Position numbers and translations under genes: made by a program. From Haloferax prahovense DSM 18310 (GTDB lineage: Archaea; Halobacteriota; Halobacteria; Halobacteriales; Haloferacaceae), in NCBI RefSeq assembly GCF_000336815.1, contig NZ_AOLG01000011.1, positions 1 to 64,000 on the forward strand: DNA of 64,000 bases, read 5' to 3'. Positions 40,655-48,309 of the stretch are shown in pieces (within the stretch, counting starts at the first letter, position 1; every line of letters begins with the position of its first letter). The notes below the pieces were generated by a model that was not told where the DNA came from, did no database searches, and saw only the letters and a program-made list of their open reading frames with translations.

Positions 40655-42108
40655 GCGACTTCGACCGCTCCAGCGGCACCGACCTCGGTGCCGACGCGGA
40701 CTCCGCCGACTCCGACCCCTTCGGCGACGCCGACCCGGCGATTCGACTCGACGACGTGTCGCTCTCGCTCGGCGGACACTCGATTCTCGACGCCGTCTCC
40801 GTCGACGTGGGCGAGGGCACCTTCGTGGGCCTCATCGGTCCGAACGGCGCGGGGAAGACGACCCTGCTCCGGACGCTCAACGGCGCGCTCGCGCCCGACG
40901 AGGGGTCGGTCCGCGTCGTCGGCGAGGACGTGCACGCCCTGTCGTCGAAGGCGGCGAGTCGGCTCGTGGCGACGGTCCCCCAGACCACGAGCGTCACCTT
41001 CGACTTCCCCGTCCGCGACGTCGTCGAGATGGGTCGGACCCCGCACCGCGGGCGGTTCGACGGCTGGCGCGAGCGCGACACCGCCGCTGTCGACGACGCT
41101 ATGCGCCGGACCGCCGTCGAGTCGCTTGCCGACCGCCCGGTGACGGAGGTCAGCGGCGGCGAGCGCCAGCGCGTCCTCATCGCCCGCGCGCTGGCACAGG
41201 AGACGCCCGTCTTGCTCCTCGACGAACCCACCGCCAGCCTCGACATCAACCACCAGGTCCGCACGCTCGAACTCGTCTCCGACCTCGTCGCGGACGGGAC
41301 GACCGCGGTCGCGGCCATCCACGACCTCAACCTCGCGGCCCACTACTGCGACGCGCTCGTCCTCCTCTCGGGCGGGCGCATCCTCTCGGCGGGCGACCCC
41401 GCGGCGGTGCTCTCCGAGGAGCACTTACGCGAGGCCTTCGACGCCGAGGCGGTCGTCTCCCGGCACCCCGTCACCGGTTCGGTGTACGTGACCGCCCTCC
41501 CGCCGTCGTCGGACGACGCCAACGGTCGGGTTCACGTCGTCGGTGGCGGCGGCACCGGCGCGCGGGCGCTCCACCTGCTCTCGGCGGCCGGCTACGCCCT
41601 CTCCGCCGGCGCGCTCAACGAGGGCGACACCGACGCCGAGGCGGCCCGCCGAGTCGGCGCGGACCTCGTGACCGTGCCGCCGTACTCGCCCGTGGACGAC
41701 GCCGCGCGGGCCGCGGTCGAGTCGCGGGTCGAAGCCGCCGACGTAACCGTCGTCGCCGACGTGGAGGTCGGAGACGGCAACCTCGCCAACCTCGGCGCGG
41801 CCGCCGAGGCCGACCGCCTCGTCCTCGTCGAGGAACGCCCCTTCTCGGAGCGAAACTACGCGGGAGACGACGGCTTCGCGGTCTACGAGCGCCTCCGGGA
41901 GCGCGGCACCATCGTCGAACCCGGTGACTTGCTCTCGGTCGTCGGCGAACTCGCCTGCGACTCGTTCCGCGAGCGTGACGCCGGCGGGGACGGCACCGGC
42001 GACGGCGAAACCGGTCCGGGCGACGCCGACGCCGGCGCGAACGACGCAGAATCGACCCACGACGACGCCGTTGGCGACGACACGGCGGCCGACCTGTTCT
42101 CCGATTAA
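40651..42108 (+). CDS. btuD: Vitamin B12 ABC transporter ATPase BtuD with C-terminal extension
   Basis: 485-residue ATP-binding subunit with a GTG start coupled to btuC. Walker A GPNGAGKTTLLRTL, signature VSGGERQRVLIARAL and Walker B PVLLLDEPTASLD lie in residues about 25-265. A further 170 residues form a second domain starting GRVHVVGGGGTGARALHLL, which looks Rossmann-like, and then an acidic, disordered tail. Haloarchaeal BtuD proteins are known to be longer than bacterial ones. The extension may bind nucleotide or corrinoid; that is speculation. Confidence 0.92.
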   Translation: MSDFDRSSGTDLGADADSADSDPFGDADPAIRLDDVSLSLGGHSILDAVSVDVGEGTFVGLIGPNGAGKTTLLRTLNGALAPDEGSVRVVGEDVHALSSKAASRLVATVPQTTSVTFDFPVRDVVEMGRTPHRGRFDGWRERDTAAVDDAMRRTAVESLADRPVTEVSGGERQRVLIARALAQETPVLLLDEPTASLDINHQVRTLELVSDLVADGTTAVAAIHDLNLAAHYCDALVLLSGGRILSAGDPAAVLSEEHLREAFDAEAVVSRHPVTGSVYVTALPPSSDDANGRVHVVGGGGTGARALHLLSAAGYALSAGALNEGDTDAEAARRVGADLVTVPPYSPVDDAARAAVESRVEAADVTVVADVEVGDGNLANLGAAAEADRLVLVEERPFSERNYAGDDGFAVYERLRERGTIVEPGDLLSVVGELACDSFRERDAGGDGTGDGETGPGDADAGANDAESTHDDAVGDDTAADLFSD

Positions 42109-42191
42109 GCTGTCGTTGCACAGCGCTACGCACAGCATATTCAAGGCCTGAGCGCGCGTCTAGTGGTTCGTTTTCTGAGAGGAACACGGAC

Positions 42192-43361
42192 ATGAAACTC
42201 GCACTCATCGGTATCGGACAGGCTGGCGGCAAGGTCGTCGACGTCCTCGTCGACTACGAGCGACGGACGAAGACGGGGTTCGTCGTCGACGCTATCGCGG
42301 TCAACTCGGCTCGCGCGGACCTCCGGGGGCTCCGAAACGTCCCCGAATCGCGGCAGGTGCTCGTCGGTCTGACGCGCGTCAAGGGCCACGGCGTCGGCGC
42401 GGACAACGAACTCGGCGCGGAGGTGACCGCGGAGGACGTGGGCGACGTGCTCTCGATGGTCGACGACCTCCCGGTCCACGAGATAGACGCGTTTCTCGTC
42501 GTCGCTGGGCTCGGCGGCGGCACCGGCTCCGGCGGCGCGCCCGTCATCGCGCGCGAACTGAAGCACATCTACACCGAGCCCGTCTACGGCCTCGGTATCC
42601 TCCCCGCGCGGGACGAAGGCGGCATCTACACGCTCAACGCCGCGCGGTCGCTCCAGACGTTCGTCCGCGAGGTGGACAACCTCATCGTCTTCGACAACGA
42701 CGCCTGGCGGAAGACCGGCGAGTCGCTCGAAGCCGGCTACGGCAGCCTCAACGCGGAGCTCGCCCGCCGCCTCGGCGTGCTGTTCAGCGCCGGCGAGGGC
42801 GACGGCTCCGGGGCAGTTGCGGAGTCCGTCGTGGACGCCTCCGAGATAATCAACACGCTCGGGAGCGGCGGCGTCTCGACTATCGGCTACGCCGCCGTCG
42901 AACTCGACCGCCCCAAGCGCGGCCTGCTCTCCCGGCTCTCCGGCGGGAACGCCGTCGCCGAAGACGGCGGCGACTCGACGAACCGCATCACCAGTCTCGT
43001 GCGTCGCGCCGCCCTCGGCCGGCTCACGATGCCCTGCGAGATTGCCGGCGCGGAGCGCGGCCTCGTCGTCGTCGCCGGCCCGTCGGACGTGCTCTCGCGC
43101 CGCGGCATCGAGCGCGCGCGGACGTGGCTCGAAGACGAGACCGGGACGATGGAGATTCGCGGCGGCGACTACCCCGTCGACTCGGACTTCGTCGCGGCGG
43201 TCGTGCTCCTGTCGGGCGTCTACGACGTGCCGCGGGTGAAGGAGCTGCAGGCGGTCGCCATCGAGACCCAACGCGACATGCTCGCCAAGCGCGAGTCCAG
43301 CGCGGCGTCGCTCGACGACCTCGTCTCGACCGGCGACGACCGCATCGAACCGCTGTTCTGA
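42192..43361 (+). CDS. cetZ: CetZ, tubulin/FtsZ-superfamily cytoskeletal protein
   Basis: 389-residue GTPase. It starts MKLALIGIGQAGGKVVDVL and carries the tubulin signature GLGGGTGSGGAPVIAREL near residue 110, with DNDAWR after it, as in the haloarchaeal CetZ family that controls cell shape and motility rather than division. Gene order beside btuCD and HARP suggests the paralogue called CetZ4 in H. volcanii, from memory. There is a Gly-containing insertion (EGDGSGAVAESV) in the C-terminal domain. It is preceded by a TATA-like TTCGTTTTCT about 27 bases before the ATG. Confidence 0.92.
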   Translation: MKLALIGIGQAGGKVVDVLVDYERRTKTGFVVDAIAVNSARADLRGLRNVPESRQVLVGLTRVKGHGVGADNELGAEVTAEDVGDVLSMVDDLPVHEIDAFLVVAGLGGGTGSGGAPVIARELKHIYTEPVYGLGILPARDEGGIYTLNAARSLQTFVREVDNLIVFDNDAWRKTGESLEAGYGSLNAELARRLGVLFSAGEGDGSGAVAESVVDASEIINTLGSGGVSTIGYAAVELDRPKRGLLSRLSGGNAVAEDGGDSTNRITSLVRRAALGRLTMPCEIAGAERGLVVVAGPSDVLSRRGIERARTWLEDETGTMEIRGGDYPVDSDFVAAVVLLSGVYDVPRVKELQAVAIETQRDMLAKRESSAASLDDLVSTGDDRIEPLF

Positions 43362-43434
43362 CCGTCTCTCCGGCGGTTCCTCTCACTTTCATCACGGGGA
43401 AGGGTCATAGTGCCGCGGTACCAATTGGCGACCG

Positions 43435-44133
43435 ATGGCCGAGTACCCGCTGAAACAACGGTTCGTGCTCGACACCTCGCTGTTTCTCTCCGAGGAGATT
43501 CGAGACGACGACGAGACGTTCGAGGAGGGAATCGAACGGCTCCTCGACACCATCGCCGCCGCGCGACTGGACCTGAACATCTCGTGTTACATGCCGCCGT
43601 CCATCGCCGCGGAGTTGGAACACATCCTGCGCGAGCGCGGCGTCTCGGAGGACGTACTCGGCAAACTCGACACGTGGGTCATCAAGAAACACCCCGACCG
43701 CTACGAGGTGTACATCCCCGCGGAGGTCGTCTACCGCTTCATCGACGAGATGTCCGACCGAGTCAACCGCGGCCTCCGCGTCTCGGAGAAGGCCGTCCGC
43801 AAGGCCGAGGAGTCGAAACAGCGGTCCAACGGCGGGTCGAAGCTCTCCGACGTGGATAAGGTCATCTCCGACCTCCGCGAGGACTACCGCGGCGCGCTCA
43901 GACAGGGCGTCCTCGACTCCCGCGAGGACTTCGACCTCCTCATCCTCGCCCGTGAACTGAACGCCGGCGTCGTCACGGAGGACACCGGCATCATCAGTTG
44001 GGCCGCCGACTTCGGCCTCCGAAACCTCCGCGGGCGGGCGTTTCCGACCCTCTTAGAAGAGTACCTCATGGCGCTCGACAGCCCGCGCCCGTGGAGCAAG
44101 GGCGACGACGGCGTCGACGCCGACCGACTGTAA
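43435..44133 (+). CDS. HARP, PIN-domain protein-only RNase P homologue
   Basis: 232-residue protein of the group long annotated as RNA ligase partner protein (UPF0278) and now known as Homolog of Aquifex RNase P. It starts with the PIN aspartate in [13 protein letters not shown], has a helical hairpin insertion (about 95-150), and the later acidic cluster [26 protein letters not shown]. In H. volcanii HARP has been reported not to be the main RNase P. The RNP-type subunits lie 17 kb away in this same window. Confidence 0.9.
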   Translation: MAEYPLKQRFVLDTSLFLSEEIRDDDETFEEGIERLLDTIAAARLDLNISCYMPPSIAAELEHILRERGVSEDVLGKLDTWVIKKHPDRYEVYIPAEVVYRFIDEMSDRVNRGLRVSEKAVRKAEESKQRSNGGSKLSDVDKVISDLREDYRGALRQGVLDSREDFDLLILARELNAGVVTEDTGIISWAADFGLRNLRGRAFPTLLEEYLMALDSPRPWSKGDDGVDADRL

Positions 44134-44141
44134 CGCCGCGC

Positions 44142-44342
44142 TTACTCCATCGATTCGAGGTCGACGAAGCTCCCCTCGAACGCCGATAGCCACCGGGTCA
44201 GTTGCGCTTCGGGCGTCGCGTCGGCCGGGTAAATCGTGCACTCCTCGCGCCCGTCGGGATGGGTAGTCATCCGAGATGCGAGCCGCGGGCGCACGGGGTG
44301 TTCGCGCCCCGAGTCCGGCGGGTGTGCCGGTTCCGACCCCAT
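44142..44342 (-). CDS. Small haloarchaeal protein (DUF7511-like)
   Basis: 66-residue protein from the ATG at 44342, which shares one base with the stop of the HTH gene upstream (TGATG). The C-terminal half EECTIYPADATPEAQLTRW and EGSFVDLESME is the conserved core of a family I recall as DUF7511, commonly paired with an ArsR-like regulator. An internal ATG at 44270 would give only 42 residues but the longer form keeps the conserved RPRLASR. Likely works with the HTH partner; mechanism unknown. Confidence 0.72.
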   Translation of the reverse strand: MGSEPAHPPDSGREHPVRPRLASRMTTHPDGREECTIYPADATPEAQLTRWLSAFEGSFVDLESME

Positions 44343-44689
44343 CAGCGGTCCCCGCCGAGGGCGACTTCCAGCCCCCGTTCGTCGTCCAGCGAGACCGTGA
44401 CCGACTCGACGCTCGACCGGTACTGGTGGGTGTGGGTCCCGTTCGCCCGCAGTTGGAGCGTCTCTTCGAGCAACGCCGCCTCCGAGAGCTGTTCGACCTT
44501 CCGGTAGGTCGTCGACAACGGTACGTCGCACACCTCGGAGAGGTCCTGTGCGGTCATCGGCTCGGTCGCGCCCTGCAGGGTCGTGAGAATCTGCCGGCAC
44601 GCGCGGTCCGAGAGCGCTTCCAGCACCTGTTCCGCCTCCAGTTCGGCGGGCTTCGGTCCGGTCGGCTTGCGTCTGAGGCCGGTCTGCAT
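44342..44689 (-). CDS. ArsR-type winged-helix regulator
   Basis: 115-residue DNA-binding protein. The helix-turn-helix covers residues 25-80 (AEQVLEALSDRACRQILTTL, EVCDVPLSTTYRKVEQLSEA). The C-terminal part (HTHQYRSSVESVTVSLDDE) is beta-rich, as in the haloarchaeal regulators that pair with DUF7511. The ATG at 44689 was preferred over a GTG two codons upstream. It is divergent from a Bat-like regulator with an AT-rich shared region. Confidence 0.85.
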   Translation of the reverse strand: MQTGLRRKPTGPKPAELEAEQVLEALSDRACRQILTTLQGATEPMTAQDLSEVCDVPLSTTYRKVEQLSEAALLEETLQLRANGTHTHQYRSSVESVTVSLDDERGLEVALGGDR

Positions 44690-44732
44690 GCTCACCCGTA
44701 GCTTCGGCCGCGTCGTCCGTCGAAGGGCACCC

Positions 44733-44848
44733 AGAATATACAGGGCGCTTTATACACCCCGTGACCCGCCGTGGTCCGCGCGACGGCAGTCGTCGGGTGG
44801 AAACGAACCACGATATAAAGGCCCGGTGTATCGGGGGTGTTTATATCA
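44733..44848. promoter_or_regulatory. Divergent promoter region with a shared GGGGTGT-TATA element
   Basis: On the plus strand GGGGGTGTTTATATC ends at 44847, about 27 bases before the ATG at 44874. On the minus strand CGGGGTGTATAAAGC covers about 44747-44761 in front of the HTH gene, with a second TATA-like GTATATTC near 44735-44742. The same G-run plus TGT directly before a TATA box on both sides suggests common factor recognition. Confidence 0.5.
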
Positions 44849-44873
44849 GGGGCTGGAGAGACTGCATACTCTT

Positions 44874-45515
44874 ATGACGAGCGCAGCGGGCATCAGAGCG
44901 GAGTTGAAAGTGACGGGGCCGGACGGCTGTCCGGTCGCGACCGTCTCCGAGGGCGACACCTCGGGCTACGCGCTCTCGCGGAGCATGGCTCCCAACGAGC
45001 GCGGGTCGGTCGTCGAGGAGTTCGTCTTCGACGACGACACCGAGGTCCCGGAGGAGATGGAGGAGTTGTTCGCGTACGGCGACGGGAGCGTCTACCGGTT
45101 CGACCGCGAGGGCGGCATCGGCTGTCCCTGCGAGCGCGTCGAGGCGTTCGACTGCCCGGTCGTGGACGTTCAGACGCGCGACGGCGCGCTGTTTTTGACC
45201 TTCCACGCGCCCGACGTTGAGACGCTCCGCGACGTGGTCGCCTCCCTTCGGGAATCGTCGGGCTCCGTGGACGTGCGCCGACTGCTCCAGTCGTCGTCCG
45301 ACGAGTCGCGGGACCTCGTGTTGGTCGAGCGCGGCCAGCTCACCGACCGCCAGCGCGAGGTGCTGGAGACGGCCCACGAGATGGGCTACTTCGACCACCC
45401 GCGGCGCGCCAACAAGGGCGAGGTCGCAACCGAACTCGGCATCACGACCTCGACGTTCTCCGAGCACCTCGCCATGGCGCAAAAGAAGCTCATGGGTGCC
45501 ATTCTTCAGGGGTGA
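44874..45515 (+). CDS. Bat-like helix-turn-helix transcriptional regulator
   Basis: 213-residue regulator. The last 60 residues are the HTH_10 domain of the bacterio-opsin activator family (LTDRQREVLETAHEMGYFDH, GEVATELGITTSTFSEHLAMAQKKL). The N-terminal 150 residues are a ligand- or partner-binding domain with a cysteine group (GCPVATV, IGCPCERVEAFDCPV) that could bind metal or sense redox. A TATA box lies 30 bases before the ATG. It is followed by a zinc-ribbon microprotein and may form a unit with it. Confidence 0.85.
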   Translation: MTSAAGIRAELKVTGPDGCPVATVSEGDTSGYALSRSMAPNERGSVVEEFVFDDDTEVPEEMEELFAYGDGSVYRFDREGGIGCPCERVEAFDCPVVDVQTRDGALFLTFHAPDVETLRDVVASLRESSGSVDVRRLLQSSSDESRDLVLVERGQLTDRQREVLETAHEMGYFDHPRRANKGEVATELGITTSTFSEHLAMAQKKLMGAILQG

Positions 45516-45609
45516 CGAGATGAGACGCACCGACGGGGTATCAGCCCCCCGCGAATGCAGGGTGCGCCCCCTCGGACCTCCACGGCGTACCACTAGTCGG
45601 TGAGCAACG

Positions 45610-45744
45610 ATGCGCGAGTTCGACGTGACCTGTCCCGAGTGCGGCGAGCGCTATCGGGTCAACGAGCCGATGATGCGGACGCTCCGGGAGACCGGCTGCG
45701 TCCTCTGTACCGCGCCGCTGAACGACGTCCTACGGTCCGCATGA
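45610..45744 (+). CDS. 44-residue zinc-ribbon microprotein
   Basis: Short frame starting MREFDVTCPECGERYRVNE and ending with CVLCTAPLNDVLRSA. Two CxxC knuckles, CPEC and CVLC, make a treble-clef or ribbon able to hold one zinc. Haloarchaea have many such proteins, and I recall this one as a DUF7560-type zinc ribbon. GTGAGCA just upstream resembles a weak ribosome-binding context; it is 95 bases downstream of the Bat-like regulator on the same strand. Confidence 0.72.
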   Translation: MREFDVTCPECGERYRVNEPMMRTLRETGCVLCTAPLNDVLRSA

Positions 45745-45828
45745 CGCCGACACCGGCCGGCCTGCCCGCGGACTGAGGGGGCTGGGGAGTTCACTCGCCC
45801 GCAACGACGCGAAGACGACGACGTGCGC

Positions 45829-46350
45829 TTACTCGACGACGACGACGCCGACCATGCCGAGCGTCTCGTGAGGGACGCAGACGTACTTGTACTCGCCGGA
45901 CTCCTCGAACGTGTACTCGAAGGTGTGGCCCTCGGAGACGGTGAGGTCCGACTCGAACAGCCCGTCTTCGCGGTTGACGACGTTGTGGGTGCCGCCGTTT
46001 CCGGTCCACTCCCAGACGACCGTCGTTCCCGGCGAAACCTCCACCGCGGCGGGAGCGAACGCGTAGCCGCCGCCGTTGCCGGCCGCACCGACCGCGACCG
46101 TGACGGTGTCCTGTCCCGTCAGGTCGTGGACGCCGTCGTAGTTCCCCGTCCGGTCGAACCAGCCGCCGAAGTCCCGCATCTCGCGGTCGGCGGTGTCCTC
46201 CCCGCCGGACGAATCGCCGCCGGAACCGCCCCCGTCGTCCGCGCCGCCGGAGCCGTCGCCGGACGAACTCGAACAGCCCGCCAACAGCGCGATACCTGTC
46301 GAAGCCGCCGTTGCGCGGAGAACCGACCGCCGGGTGAACCGTTGCGTCAT
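45829..46350 (-). CDS. Halocyanin, blue copper lipoprotein
   Basis: 173-residue secreted electron carrier. A Tat signal (RRSVLRATAAS) ends in the lipobox LLAGC, so Cys26 is probably lipid-modified. A Gly/Ser/Asp-rich linker follows, then the cupredoxin domain with copper ligands His (GGTHNVVN), Cys, His and Met (YVCVPHETLGMVG). It would shuttle electrons at the outer face of the membrane. It is divergent from the Htur_1727/radical SAM pair across a 100-base gap. Confidence 0.93.
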   Translation of the reverse strand: MTQRFTRRSVLRATAASTGIALLAGCSSSSGDGSGGADDGGGSGGDSSGGEDTADREMRDFGGWFDRTGNYDGVHDLTGQDTVTVAVGAAGNGGGYAFAPAAVEVSPGTTVVWEWTGNGGTHNVVNREDGLFESDLTVSEGHTFEYTFEESGEYKYVCVPHETLGMVGVVVVE

Positions 46351-46450
46351 TAGCTGGCCGTAGTGAGTGGCCGAACAAGTCTAAAGCTTCGATTCCCACG
46401 CGCTGAAAACGGGCGAAACGAGCGTGGCCGCCCCGCCCGAAGGCGACGAC

Positions 46451-46753
46451 ATGGACGACGACGACCCGAGGCGACGACCGCGAATCGACGGCAGCCGCCA
46501 GTGGGAAGTGTTCTACCGCGACGCGTCGGCCGAGCCGATGCGCCACGTCGGCAGCGTGAGCGCACCCGCCGAGGACCTCGCGACCGAGCAGGCGCGGACG
46601 CTGTTCGGCGACGGCGACGCGGACCTCTGGCTCGCGCCGGCCGACGAGTTCCTCCGACTCGGCGGGAACGACCTCGCCGCGAACGGCGACGCGGCGGACG
46701 GCGAGACGGCGGGGGCCGCCCGCGGTGCCGAAAACGGGGTGTCGGTCGAGTGA
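46451..46753 (+). CDS. Htur_1727-family radical-SAM-partnered protein (RiPP candidate)
   Basis: 100-residue acidic protein. The core SRQWEVFYRDASAEPMRHVG, followed by AEDLATEQARTLF and DLWLAPADEFLRL, matches the family TIGR described as Htur_1727, which always neighbours a radical SAM/SPASM enzyme. It has been proposed as a modified peptide or as a partner protein. The C terminus is low-complexity Ala/Gly/Glu. A GTG at 46424 in the same frame is an alternative start. The stop overlaps the radical SAM start (GTGA). Confidence 0.82.
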   Translation: MDDDDPRRRPRIDGSRQWEVFYRDASAEPMRHVGSVSAPAEDLATEQARTLFGDGDADLWLAPADEFLRLGGNDLAANGDAADGETAGAARGAENGVSVE

Positions 46754-47958
46754 TTTCCATCAGCAAGCTCCTGTGCGGGCAGGGCGCCGAGGGCGACGGC
46801 CTCCGCTACGACGACCCCGACGCCGACATCGACCAGATACGCGAGGAGAAACAGAAACGTCCGGTCGTGGTCTGGAACACGACGCGGCGCTGTAACCTCT
46901 ACTGCGAACACTGTTACGCCGGGGCCGACCTCGACCCCGCGCAGGGCGAACTCTCGACCGCAGAGGCGAAGGGGCTCATCGACGACCTCGCGGCCTACGA
47001 CGTGCCCGTCCTGCTGTTTTCGGGCGGCGAACCGCTCGTCCGAGAAGACCTCGTCGAACTCGTCGACTACGCCACCGACGCCGGCATCCGGGCGGTGCTT
47101 TCGACCAACGGGACGCTCATCACCGAGGAGAAGGCCCGAGCGCTCCGCGACGCGGGGCTCTCCTACGCCGGCGTCTCCGTCGACGGGTTGGAAGAGCGCA
47201 ACGACCGCTTCCGCGGGAAAGAGGGCGCGTTCGACGCCGCCGTCCGCGGCATCGAGAACTGTCTGTCGGTGGGGCTCAAGACCGGCCTCCGGTACACCAT
47301 CACCGAGCACAACGCCGCCGACATGGAGGACGTGGTCGACCTGCTGTACGACGTCGGCGTCGACCGCTTCTGTTTCTACCACCTCGACTACGGCGGCCGC
47401 GGCGGCGACATCGCCGACGCCGACCTCGACGACGAGGCCCAGCGCCGCGCCGTCCGCCGACTGTTCGACATGACCCGCGAGTACCACGCCGAGGGCGAGG
47501 AGATAGAGACGCTGCTGGTCGGCAACTACGCCGACTCCGCCTACGTGGTCGAGTACGCCCGCGACGAACTCGACGCCGACCACGCCGAGCGGATTCACCG
47601 GTACCTTCGCGTCAACGGCGGCGACCCGACCGGCGAGCGCGTCGCCGACGTGGACTACCGCGGCGACGTCCACCTCACGCAGTTCTGGCAGGGCTACAGC
47701 CTCGGCAACGTCCGGGACCGCCCGTTCGGAGACATCTGGGACGACGAGTCGAACCCGCTTCTCGCCAAGCTCCGCGAGCGCGAACGGCATCTCACCGGCA
47801 AGTGCGCGACCTGCCAGTATCAGGACGTGTGCCGCGGCTCCTCGCGGCTTCGGTCGCTCGCGGCGACGGGCGAACTGTTCGGCCCCGACCCGCAGTGTTA
47901 CCTGACGCCCGAAGAGCGCGGCGCGGGGGCCGACGCGAGTCCGGGCGCGGCCGACTGA
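46750..47958 (+). CDS. Radical SAM/SPASM enzyme partnered with Htur_1727
   Basis: 402-residue enzyme with a GTG start. The radical SAM cluster motif RRCNLYCEHCYAG gives Cys48, Cys52 and Cys55; GGEPLVRED is the SAM-binding GGE. The C-terminal SPASM-like cysteines include CATCQYQDVCRGSS and a later Cys (DPQCYLTP), for auxiliary Fe-S clusters. It resembles AhbD/NirJ heme-synthesis and peptide-modifying enzymes. Translational coupling to the Htur_1727 gene suggests it acts on or with that protein. Confidence 0.9.
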   Translation: MISISKLLCGQGAEGDGLRYDDPDADIDQIREEKQKRPVVVWNTTRRCNLYCEHCYAGADLDPAQGELSTAEAKGLIDDLAAYDVPVLLFSGGEPLVREDLVELVDYATDAGIRAVLSTNGTLITEEKARALRDAGLSYAGVSVDGLEERNDRFRGKEGAFDAAVRGIENCLSVGLKTGLRYTITEHNAADMEDVVDLLYDVGVDRFCFYHLDYGGRGGDIADADLDDEAQRRAVRRLFDMTREYHAEGEEIETLLVGNYADSAYVVEYARDELDADHAERIHRYLRVNGGDPTGERVADVDYRGDVHLTQFWQGYSLGNVRDRPFGDIWDDESNPLLAKLRERERHLTGKCATCQYQDVCRGSSRLRSLAATGELFGPDPQCYLTPEERGAGADASPGAAD

Positions 47959-48059
47959 CGACTGCGGGCGGGCCGCGTCCGTCGGACCACAACCGCGTCC
48001 CGTTTCACCCGCTGGGAACGCTCCGCACGCTTATTTTTCGGCGAGTCCAACCGCGGGGT

Positions 48060-48245
48060 ATGGAAACCAAACGAGGGGTCCCGAACATCCTCGGGAACGG
48101 TCTCGTCGGCGTCGGGCTCGTCCTCTTCGCCGTGGCGGTCGCGGGCGCGGTCGGCGTCGTGGACGTGCGCTTCTCGCCGGGGGTCTACCTCATCTTCGTG
48201 GCGATTAGCTTCATCCTCGCGTGGCTGTTGCGGTCGCTGACGTAG
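48060..48245 (+). CDS. Small two-helix membrane protein
   Basis: 61-residue protein with two hydrophobic segments (residues 14-34 and 40-58) separated by a short Asp-Val-Arg loop. It starts METKRGVPNILGNGLVGVGL. A good TATA-like TTATTTTTC sits 25-30 bases before the ATG, so it is probably expressed leaderless. Function unknown. It converges with trxB. Confidence 0.72.
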   Translation: METKRGVPNILGNGLVGVGLVLFAVAVAGAVGVVDVRFSPGVYLIFVAISFILAWLLRSLT

Positions 48246-48309
48246 GGAGCCGAAGAGAAATCGAGTGAGATGAAACCCGAACGCCGAGCGTTGAGGTCGC
48301 TCGCTCGCC

